Origin: Bacillota bacterium | GTDB taxonomy: Bacteria; Bacillota; Limnochordia; Darwinibacteriales; Darwinibacteriaceae | Assembly (NCBI GenBank): GCA_012520315.1 | Contig: JAAYOM010000115.1 | Span: 1-36,133, forward strand | Length of the DNA stretch: 36,133 nt | Direction: 5' to 3' | Shown: positions 29,013 through 36,133 of the stretch, in pieces | Numbering within the stretch: position 1 is the first letter of the stretch | How the letters are laid out: each line of letters starts with the position of its first letter | Position numbers and translations under genes: made by a program | Notes under the pieces: generated by a model | What the model saw: only the letters and a program-made list of their open reading frames with translations | Databases searched by the model: none | Told to the model about the DNA's origin: nothing

Positions 29013-31988
29013 CTACTCATCGTCTAACCAGTAAAGTCTGCGGTCCTGAGGATCCAATTCTTCATAAGTTGCAGGCAGCTCAAACTCTAAGCGCTTTCTA
29101 GTAATCTCCTCGTTAATCAGGCGATTGTAATCGGACAGAACGTCCCGGGCAGGTTTATGGTTATAAACAACCTGCCTAAAAGCGTTATCCAAGTAGCGCC
29201 CAATCATATAACCCCCGGGTACCTCAGGAATGCCCCTGGTCCAGCGCCACTGGCTGATCAGTTTATCATATTCTTCCACAGACCAGGGCAGTCCGGCTAA
29301 AGCCTCCACATTAGCTGTGGCATAACGGCCCGCCGGTCCAAGGACGCTTTCAATCTGGCGGCCAAACTCAGTTTGCACCTCTGTGCTGGTCCACCACTTC
29401 AAAAACTCCCAAGCCTGGTCAACCATCTCTGAGTTAGCCATGATGACCGAACCGGTTTGGGCCGTACCTGCAGGAGCAGAGCGATCGATGGTGCCATCGG
29501 GCTGAACTGTCCCAGGTACAAGCGTAAAGTTCCATTTTCCCCTCAACTCCGGTGCGAAGACCTGGAGTTCATTGTACAAACTGTAGTTCGCAATCACAAA
29601 GGGCATCTCTCCCATGCGGAAGCGGTTGAGAGCGTTATAATCCAGGGGCAGTTTATAAAGCTCATAGAGCTCGGTCCACCGGCTAAAGGCTTCCACCGCC
29701 GCCTCGTGGTCTAAGTTGGTGGCCAGACCATCTTCAATAAAGAGTTCTTCTCCGCTTTGGTAGAGAAAGCTGAGCAGGGTCAACACGCCGCCGCTCGAAG
29801 CTAGGCTGCCGACTGTGCCACTGACATCACCAATGGCGCCGCTGGCCGCCTTAAGCGGCACCGAATAGGGCAGGCCAAATTCCATGTTTCGCTTTTGCAG
29901 CACGGGAATCACTGCAAATACATCATCCCAGGTGTCAGGAATATCTATACCCAGTTGGGAAAGGACATCACTGCGGTAAAACAGCATCAAAAACGACTGC
30001 TGGTCAGGGAGGGCATAGACATTATCCCTGAAGGTAAAGGGCACCATGGCACTGGACATAAAGCGCTCTTTGACCTCGGGGAAATCTGGAAGCTCAGCCA
30101 GGTTCACAACCCCATCCCTAAAGGCAAAGTTGATAGGCTGGGCTGATGGTACACCCATGGCCACATCCGGGCCCTTCCCTGCCACCGACGCCGGCAGCAG
30201 AACACCCATGCTCACTAGTTCCAGGTTGACCATAATTCCAGTTTGGGGAGTAAATTGGTTTTCAATCATCCGCTTAAGAATCTGGGCTTGGTCACGGCCC
30301 CAGCCGATCCAGACCTTTAACGGCTCCGTCTCTCCAGCATAGACATCCCCCACCATCTGGTAGTTGTGGGTATAAGACGCAGCAAAAGCCCTCGCTTCAT
30401 GGGTAACACGTTCGCTTGCGGAAGCTGCTGCCTTGGGCAGCTCCATCTCTGGTGAGGCCACAATCAGGTAGTCTACAGCCAGCGGCTGATCTCGCACCGT
30501 AAGGAGCCAGGTTCCCAGGGAGCCTAAATTATCCCTAAATTGGGCTAGACGGGTCGGAATGGTATCCGGCCGCTCCGCCAAGGTTTCCAGCTGCCTGGCC
30601 AGATCCCGGAGCAAAACGGTGGCACCGCCCTTCTGCCCGGTATACTCCTCCAAGGCGTCAGCCAGGCCGTTGACGATTTCTGCCTGCTCAACCATGGTTT
30701 CAATCAGTCCCGGGATCCTCTTGGGCAGCTCATAGGTGCGCATCGGATCGGGCGTAGGTGAGGTAATCATAATGATCTGCCGATACAATGAGTTCAGTTC
30801 ATAGACACTTGACTCCACAGTTCGAATGACATCCACTAGATCACCTAAGACAACTTCCATGGTAATGGAATGGGAACCCTCGGTTAAATAGAAGAGATAA
30901 GGCTCCGCGCTGTCTTCAGGGCCCAGCACATTCATCAGATAAGTGGAACTGTAGGGAAAGCGGACTGCGTTCATTTCCTCAAAAGGAACTTCACCGTCGA
31001 TGTAAATGCGGCGGTTGCTGAACCAGCTGCGAATCTGATTCTGCTTGCCCTTAATGGCTATTTTGTACAATCCGTCCTCTGGAACTTCAAAGTCCCAGCG
31101 CACCCATTGTCCGACCTTACTCCAGCTGTCTCCGCCGATCATATTCAGACGGATCAAGGCGGGATGATAGGGTTCCATAGTAGGATCGCCCTGGTCAAAG
31201 AGGGGTGAAATAGTAGATTCAGACCGATAGGAAGAATCCCGCTCCTGAAGTTTAACAAATACGTTTGCCGCCTCCCGGAAGCCCTGCTCCTGGTAAGAGG
31301 CACTAAGCTCCGCGTAAGCAGGAGGTTCTTCGGCTCTGAAAAAACGTAAAGCATAGACCTGCATCGCTTCTCGCCTAGATACCAACGTAACTGTATTTAC
31401 TCCCTCTTCAAGGTAAAAGCGGTAAGGTTCTTTATAATTGCCCATGGAATCAGAGACCAATTTCGCCTGCCACATAAAGACTTCCCTCTGCAGCGGACGA
31501 AGTTCATTGCCCTGGTTATCCATCTGGATTGGCTCCGCATCTTGCCAGACCCGGGGAAAAACCAGATACTGCGAACCCTCAAAGGGTATCTCAGCATTGA
31601 TTTCCACAGAACGCTCTATGGAAATCCCCCTTCCCGGCACAGGCATATACTCAATCTCCAGATTGTAAAAACCCGCCTCTGGTGCCCGAATCAGCCAAAC
31701 CATACTGCCCACTTCCTCAGTGAGCACCGCATAGTCATCCTTTTCAGGGGCGTAGATGAGCTCCCCAGCCATATCGGTGAGTACGAAATCTTTACCGTAA
31801 ACTACCACCTCAGCCCCGCTGGACACATTCTGAGCACCTCTTGCTTGATACTGGGCAACATAACTCTGGTAGTCAATTATCTCCACAAACTCCCCCTGGG
31901 CATAAGCTGTTTCCACAAACCAGCCGGCCAACATGGCAACAGCCAAGACCAGCAGCATTATATTTTTGGTCGTGACAAATCTACGCAC
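29013..31988 (-). CDS. Giant modular solute-binding protein (two beta modules plus SBP family 1)
   Basis: At 991 residues this is more than twice the usual length. A signal peptide (1-31, ending ETAYAQ) has no lipobox cysteine. Two beta-rich modules follow (about 85-220 and 275-390) that repeat three blocks: PEAGFYNLEIEY / PEDGLYKIAIKG, EINAEIPFEG / YIDGEVPFEE and EPYRFYLEEGVNTVT / EPYLFYLTEGSHSIT. A helical region spans about 400-525. The C-terminal about 555-930 is a family 1 sugar-binding protein (LKVWIGWGRDQAQILKRMIENQF, GPDVAMGVPSAQP, NVYALPDQQSFLMLFYRSDV, AWEFLKWWTS). The modules resemble carbohydrate-binding domains and may hold long glycan chains near the receptor. The start is GTG with AGGAGG 7 bases upstream. 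Confidence 0.9.
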   Translation of the reverse strand: MRRFVTTKNIMLLVLAVAMLAGWFVETAYAQGEFVEIIDYQSYVAQYQARGAQNVSSGAEVVVYGKDFVLTDMAGELIYAPEKDDYAVLTEEVGSMVWLIRAPEAGFYNLEIEYMPVPGRGISIERSVEINAEIPFEGSQYLVFPRVWQDAEPIQMDNQGNELRPLQREVFMWQAKLVSDSMGNYKEPYRFYLEEGVNTVTLVSRREAMQVYALRFFRAEEPPAYAELSASYQEQGFREAANVFVKLQERDSSYRSESTISPLFDQGDPTMEPYHPALIRLNMIGGDSWSKVGQWVRWDFEVPEDGLYKIAIKGKQNQIRSWFSNRRIYIDGEVPFEEMNAVRFPYSSTYLMNVLGPEDSAEPYLFYLTEGSHSITMEVVLGDLVDVIRTVESSVYELNSLYRQIIMITSPTPDPMRTYELPKRIPGLIETMVEQAEIVNGLADALEEYTGQKGGATVLLRDLARQLETLAERPDTIPTRLAQFRDNLGSLGTWLLTVRDQPLAVDYLIVASPEMELPKAAASASERVTHEARAFAASYTHNYQMVGDVYAGETEPLKVWIGWGRDQAQILKRMIENQFTPQTGIMVNLELVSMGVLLPASVAGKGPDVAMGVPSAQPINFAFRDGVVNLAELPDFPEVKERFMSSAMVPFTFRDNVYALPDQQSFLMLFYRSDVLSQLGIDIPDTWDDVFAVIPVLQKRNMEFGLPYSVPLKAASGAIGDVSGTVGSLASSGGVLTLLSFLYQSGEELFIEDGLATNLDHEAAVEAFSRWTELYELYKLPLDYNALNRFRMGEMPFVIANYSLYNELQVFAPELRGKWNFTLVPGTVQPDGTIDRSAPAGTAQTGSVIMANSEMVDQAWEFLKWWTSTEVQTEFGRQIESVLGPAGRYATANVEALAGLPWSVEEYDKLISQWRWTRGIPEVPGGYMIGRYLDNAFRQVVYNHKPARDVLSDYNRLINEEITRKRLEFELPATYEELDPQDRRLYWLDDE
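30855..31697 (-). repeat. Duplicated beta modules within the giant binding protein
   Basis: Three motif blocks occur at residues 98-114, 127-138 and 187-203, and again at 298-314, 327-338 and 362-378. The first two blocks are offset by exactly 200 residues and the third by 175, so the second copy is shorter between blocks two and three. The similarity is at protein level only, pointing to an old duplication. Confidence 0.75.
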
Positions 31989-32003
31989 ACCTTCACCTCC
32001 TCG

Positions 32004-33092
32004 TTATGCTAACTTCTGACACGAATTACCCGCCATAAGTGCGGTGGGCAGATAGAGCTGAGTTAAGGGCAGCAGCTGATCATCCCCGTTTTCAATCAGG
32101 TACAGCAGCAGTTCCACAGCCTTCTCGCCCATAAGTTCAGAATGTTGATTGACGGTGGTAAGTGAGACATCAAGCATCCTCACCATTTTCAAATCGTCAA
32201 AACTGACGATGGAAAGGTCTTTTGGAATAGACAGCTTCAGATCACGGCAGGCGGTGATCAAACTGGCGGCTACAGTGGCGTTGCCAGCTACTACAGCCGT
32301 ATACTCCTGCATCTGCAAAAATGCCTTGAGTTCTTCGACCCCTTTCTGATGGTCAAAGGCGTAGGAGTCCCCGCCTGAAACGTCATGTTCCCGAAACGCT
32401 TCTTTAAAACCCCTTAAGCGCTGGCGGATACTGCTGGAAGTGTCTATCTGATGATATAAGAAGCAAATCTTTCTATGACCGAGGTCCAAAAGATGTCGGG
32501 CCGCCTGATTGCCGCCTTGCTGGTTGTCGGAAACTACACAATTTGCCTGAAAAGCCTCAATGGTCCGATCAACCATCACAAAGGGAAAGCCATCACGCTT
32601 TAAGGGGAGGGCTGACATGCCTGCCCCCTTGTCATGGGAGGGCATTAGAATCAAACCGGCCACCCCCTCTGACGTGAGCAGGGAGACTGCCTCCGCTTCT
32701 TTGGCGCTGTCATTATGGGAAGTATAAAGCATCATGGTATACGGCGTGCGACGCAAAGCTCTCTGCATGCCGCAGAGAATCATCATCTCAATCTCCGCTT
32801 CCACAAAGGGCATCACAATCCCAATAGCATCCAGCCTCTTGTGATTATTGTTCCTCTCCCTAATATAGGTGCCGCTTCCCTGCACTCGATAGAGAACTCC
32901 CTCGTCTACCAGCTCCTGCAGCGCTCGCCGGGCGGTATAACGGCTGACATTCAATTTTTCGGCCAACTCCCGTTCCGGGGGGATCTTTTCCCCCGGAACA
33001 AGGACACCCTCTTCGATCTGGTTCAAGATGTAATCTCGCACCTGCAGATATAACATGCGGCGTTCATGAAATTCAGTTGGGTTGCCTGCCAT
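32004..33092 (-). CDS. AraR-like transcriptional regulator (GntR HTH plus LacI effector domain)
   Basis: ATG 33092 is preferred to the track's GTG 33101 because GAGGTG is 6 bases from it; this gives 362 residues. The N-terminal 75 residues form a GntR winged helix (ILNQIEEGVLVPGEKIPPERELAEKLNVSRYTARRALQELV..GVLYRVQGSGTYI). The rest is a LacI/GalR sugar-binding domain (RLDAIGIVMPF.., GVAGLILMPSHD.., FVMVDRTIEAFQANCVVSDNQQGG.., DLSIVSFDDLKMV). This arrangement is that of AraR of Bacillus, where sugar binding releases the repressor. It sits between the mannosidase and binding-protein genes with 11 to 20 base gaps. It probably controls the whole locus, with the operator beyond the right edge. Confidence 0.92.
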   Translation of the reverse strand: MAGNPTEFHERRMLYLQVRDYILNQIEEGVLVPGEKIPPERELAEKLNVSRYTARRALQELVDEGVLYRVQGSGTYIRERNNNHKRLDAIGIVMPFVEAEIEMMILCGMQRALRRTPYTMMLYTSHNDSAKEAEAVSLLTSEGVAGLILMPSHDKGAGMSALPLKRDGFPFVMVDRTIEAFQANCVVSDNQQGGNQAARHLLDLGHRKICFLYHQIDTSSSIRQRLRGFKEAFREHDVSGGDSYAFDHQKGVEELKAFLQMQEYTAVVAGNATVAASLITACRDLKLSIPKDLSIVSFDDLKMVRMLDVSLTTVNQHSELMGEKAVELLLYLIENGDDQLLPLTQLYLPTALMAGNSCQKLA

Positions 33093-33112
33093 CTCTTGCA
33101 CCTCTTCCAGAA

Positions 33113-36100
33113 CTACATTATCTTGAAAGTCCTAATCTCATAAGGGTTAAGGGTAAATGTGAAACGGTCAGACTCAAATTCTACATCTGTATCTTCCTGC
33201 TCCATTAAGTTGCATTCCCTGACAGCCTGAAGTCCATGGGGGAATGTAACTGTTACAGTATCTCTGCGATTGCCGAACTCATAGAAACGCAACACGAGTT
33301 CGCTGCCGTCTTCGGCCTTTTTCACAGTATCTAAAATGGTGCTCTCCCCTTCCACCTGCAGCAGCTGGCCCTTGGGCTCCAAGCCGCCATGGGAAACGGA
33401 ACTGATAATACCCCGCAGCGGATAGTTAAGCTCATGGGCTGCCTGGGTTGTTCCGCCCTCATACCAGTCGCCCTGGTGAGGAAGGAGGCTGTAGGTAAAC
33501 TCATGATGTCCCTGATCCGCTACTGGATCCGGATCAATACCAGACTTCAGCAAGGTGAGGCGAATTACATTGTCCTTAATGTCGTGGCCGTACTTGCAGT
33601 CATTGAGCAGACTTACACCATAGTCACGTTCAGACAGATCTACCCACTTCTGGGCCACTGTTTCGAACTTAGCCCAGTCCCAGCTGGTGTTATAGTGGGT
33701 AGGGCGTTCAACGTTGCCGAATTGAATCTCATAGGTTGCCTTGGTGTTACGCACTGCCACGGGGAAAGCAGCCTTGAGCAAGATAGAATGCTCGTTCCAA
33801 TCTGCCTCTGTGGCAAAGTCAATCGCCCTGCTGTAGGCGGAAACTGAGACCCTTTGCCTAATGGTGGAGTCAAGGAACTTCCATTCCAGGCCGAGCACAA
33901 CACGATCCGGACCGTCTTCTAAAACCTCCCACTTGGTCAGCTCATCTACCGGATATTGCTTCTCCTGGTAATAGAGGTCAATATCCCAGCAGTCGAAGTT
34001 CATGGGCCGATCCTCAAAGGCTTGCAGTTCGTTGGCCAGGCTGCCTGCGGGCACAACTTCCCGCTCGGCACCTTTATCATAGAGGGATGTAATCTGTCCC
34101 TTTTCATTAAAGGTAATTTTGTAATACGGCGAGTCAATCACTCGTCCTGAGATTGTGACTTCACCTAGCGGTGCTTGAGTTTCACCGGCATCTGCTTCCC
34201 GTACCACAAAGGTCTGATAGCCTAGGGCAGGGATCTCAGGCACTCTGATCTCTAATTGCTTCTTGCCAAAGCAGTCCACGATTTTGCTAGGCAGTCTCTC
34301 GCCTGCGGCGGTCCAAAAGCCCATACCCTCCAGTTCCTTGCTCCAGGGAAGTGTGACTACGCCGCCCCGATCCCAGGAGAGGGAGTTGAAGACCACAAGT
34401 TTCTGTCCGTCCAGATCTACAGCATCAGCCAGCAGCTGCAGGGCATCCTGTTCATGTTTTTCAGCGGAAGCGAAGAGCTGGGCAAACTCCTCTGCAGCAT
34501 CTTCGTAGACTTCTGTGATGGACGAACCTGGCAGAATATCATGGAACTGATTGCGCAGCAGGATTTTCCAGTTTTCATTAATTTCGTCCTGGGGATAGCT
34601 GTGTTCCTGGAGTTTAGCCTGTGCCAGGCTGTGCAGGAACTCTACATCATGGAGAATCACTTCGCCCTTGCGATTGTCCCTTTTAATCTTGCCTTGGGAG
34701 GTATAGGTTCCCCGGTGGTATTCTAGATAAAGCTCTCCGTCCACTACAGGCAGGCGCCTTTCCCCCTTGACCCTGGCGCCCAGGCGCTCAAAGTAAGGTT
34801 CTACCTTGCCAAACTCGATCTTGGGAATCCCAGGCAGCTCCTGCATGCGCCGGCCCATTTCGATCATTTCCTTGGTCGGCCCGCCGCCGCCGTCTCCCCA
34901 GCCGTAGGCAATGAGGAGCTCATCGTTGATCTCTTTTTGCTGATAATGCTCCCAGCTGCGCTGGGCAGTGGCTGGATTTAAGATCCCGTTGTACGTGTAA
35001 TATCTGGGTTTTTCTGATTCAGTGGCAGTGATAAAGTGGGTCAGTATCTCGGTTCCATCAAGTCCCCGCCACATAAATGTATCGTAGGTAGGACGGTTGT
35101 ACTGGCTCCAGCTGATCTTGGTAGTCATAAAGTACTTCATGCCGCTCTTGTCTAGAATCTGGGGTAATGCCCAGGAATAGCCGAATACGTCGGGCAGCCA
35201 AAGAACACTGCACTCTACATCAAACTCTTCTTTCATAAAGCGGGTGCCAAAGAGAAACTGGCGCACTAAGGACTCGCCGGAAGGCACGTTGCAGTCAGAC
35301 TCCACCCACATGCCGCCGGTCACTTCCCACTTGCCGGCTTTGATATTTTCCTTGATTTCCTCATAAATGGCCGGATAATCTTCTTTAATGTAGTCATAGA
35401 GCTGAGGCTGGCTTTGGATAAACTGATACTCAGGATACTGCTTCATCAGGTGATTTACAGTCGAGAAGGTTCGCGAGCTCTTCTCCCTGGTGTGTTTCAG
35501 CTGCCAGAGCCAGGCAACGTCGATGTGAGAATGGCCAACTGCGGTAATCGCCGGTCTATGGCCGCTCTTGGACTGATAGTCAGACAGCCGCTGCCGCAAA
35601 GAGTTATTGGCCTCTTCGATAGACTGATAAAAAGCTGGTGTCCCAGGCTTGCGGAAATCAACGGCGTTCAATGCGTCATTTAGGAATGTAACCAGGTTCT
35701 CCCGATCAAAGTCTCCTTCAGGCAGAACCTTAATGGTTTCTTGCATTGCCAATGTCCTGAAATAGAAGTCTTCGGCCGCCACATTGATCTTCACCAAAGA
35801 AGCTGCTGCGAAGCGGCGCTGTACATCCTGGAGGCCGCTAAAGGCCTTGAGGGCGACCTGAATCTTACCCCGATCTTTCCACTCTGGAAGTACGTGAATT
35901 TCATGGTGATTAACGTCCAAACCCTGAGCAGCTGCACCATCGATATAGGCAAGGGTCTCAGAACCAGACAAACCGCCATACTGGCCAGAGCTGGGCGTGA
36001 AGAAAAGTGCTACTTTGTCATCTTTCCACTCCGCCGGGATTTCCACCTCACAGCGGAACCAATGGGTCTGGTCTTTGCCTCCCCACAAACTGCCTACGGT

Positions 36101-36133
36101 AAAGTCCTCCCAGCCGCTGTCGTCAAAATCCGC
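33113..36133 (-). CDS. Alpha-mannosidase, GH38 (5' end missing)
   Basis: The reading frame is open through the right edge. Translation from base 36133 begins ADFDDSGWEDFTVGS, so the track's TTG start at 36088 is not real and about 30 residues are missing from a usual length of about 1,040. Zinc-binding AVGHSHIDVAWLWQ lies at about residue 195-208 of the visible part, and the nucleophile aspartate is in LWLPDVFGYS (about 310). The middle and C-terminal beta domains are intact. It cleaves alpha-linked mannose. No signal peptide can be judged because the start is missing, but cytoplasmic location is usual for this bacterial group. It is the first visible gene of the locus, 20 bases ahead of the regulator. 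Confidence 0.94.
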   Translation of the reverse strand, partial: ADFDDSGWEDFTVGSLWGGKDQTHWFRCEVEIPAEWKDDKVALFFTPSSGQYGGLSGSETLAYIDGAAAQGLDVNHHEIHVLPEWKDRGKIQVALKAFSGLQDVQRRFAAASLVKINVAAEDFYFRTLAMQETIKVLPEGDFDRENLVTFLNDALNAVDFRKPGTPAFYQSIEEANNSLRQRLSDYQSKSGHRPAITAVGHSHIDVAWLWQLKHTREKSSRTFSTVNHLMKQYPEYQFIQSQPQLYDYIKEDYPAIYEEIKENIKAGKWEVTGGMWVESDCNVPSGESLVRQFLFGTRFMKEEFDVECSVLWLPDVFGYSWALPQILDKSGMKYFMTTKISWSQYNRPTYDTFMWRGLDGTEILTHFITATESEKPRYYTYNGILNPATAQRSWEHYQQKEINDELLIAYGWGDGGGGPTKEMIEMGRRMQELPGIPKIEFGKVEPYFERLGARVKGERRLPVVDGELYLEYHRGTYTSQGKIKRDNRKGEVILHDVEFLHSLAQAKLQEHSYPQDEINENWKILLRNQFHDILPGSSITEVYEDAAEEFAQLFASAEKHEQDALQLLADAVDLDGQKLVVFNSLSWDRGGVVTLPWSKELEGMGFWTAAGERLPSKIVDCFGKKQLEIRVPEIPALGYQTFVVREADAGETQAPLGEVTISGRVIDSPYYKITFNEKGQITSLYDKGAEREVVPAGSLANELQAFEDRPMNFDCWDIDLYYQEKQYPVDELTKWEVLEDGPDRVVLGLEWKFLDSTIRQRVSVSAYSRAIDFATEADWNEHSILLKAAFPVAVRNTKATYEIQFGNVERPTHYNTSWDWAKFETVAQKWVDLSERDYGVSLLNDCKYGHDIKDNVIRLTLLKSGIDPDPVADQGHHEFTYSLLPHQGDWYEGGTTQAAHELNYPLRGIISSVSHGGLEPKGQLLQVEGESTILDTVKKAEDGSELVLRFYEFGNRRDTVTVTFPHGLQAVRECNLMEQEDTDVEFESDRFTFTLNPYEIRTFKIM

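Noticed and set aside
31542-32012. Plus-strand ORF of 156 residues opposite the giant binding protein
   Set aside because: It is a shadow of the signal-peptide and first-module region; no start signal or family match.
34256-34726. Plus-strand ORF of 156 residues
   Set aside because: It lies antisense within the GH38 coding region, which is well supported by motifs throughout.

Overview
The window suggests a Firmicutes-type (Clostridia or Limnochordia-like) anaerobe of middling G+C. Shine-Dalgarno sites are strong (AGGAGG-type), transcription units are tightly packed, and ATG, GTG and TTG starts are all used. The three ABC solute-binding proteins of the dipeptide and sugar systems carry ordinary Sec signal peptides ending in AxA-type sites and no lipobox cysteine. 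A LysM protein and a SIMPL protein are also exported. This hints at a diderm member of the phylum with a true periplasm, although no outer-membrane gene is present to prove it. No tRNA, rRNA, CRISPR array, insertion sequence or phage gene was seen.

Layout. 1-4341 (minus): a dipeptide/oligopeptide ABC importer (binding protein, DppB-type and DppC-type permeases, no ATPases), followed by a YeiH/UPF0324-family membrane protein cut by the left edge. 4342-4673 is a divergent promoter region. 4674-7129 (plus): three exported proteins, namely a BtuF/FepB-like binding protein, a triple LysM protein and a beta-sandwich protein of unknown function. 7159-10551 (plus): a cadmium/zinc/lead resistance unit with twin terminators, a sigma-A-type promoter, a 12-2-12 operator, cadC, cadA and a SIMPL-domain protein. 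10585-11049 (plus): a YfcE-type phosphodiesterase. 11038-16429 (minus): a housekeeping run of HAD phosphatase, rapZ, MATE exporter, nadE and an RluA-type pseudouridine synthase. 16531-17328 (minus): an exported protein of unknown function.

17453-36133 (minus) is the most interesting part, an approximately 18.7-kb glycan-use locus. In transcription order it encodes a GH38 alpha-mannosidase (cut by the right edge), an AraR-like GntR/LacI regulator, a 991-residue solute-binding protein with two beta modules in front of the binding domain, a permease pair, a membrane-anchored NHL-propeller/TPR/Yip1 protein, a DUF5696-type exported protein that looks like an unclassified glycoside hydrolase, a second permease pair, a second ordinary solute-binding protein, and, after a terminator, a GH29 alpha-L-fucosidase. 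No ATPase is encoded, so both permease pairs probably use a shared MsmX-type ATPase made elsewhere. The working model is that the exported DUF5696 protein and the modular binding proteins trim and capture a mannose- and fucose-containing glycan at the cell surface or in the periplasm, the two permease pairs import the fragments, and the cytoplasmic GH38 and GH29 enzymes finish the degradation under control of the regulator. The role of the propeller/Yip1 membrane protein is unknown and is the main open question.
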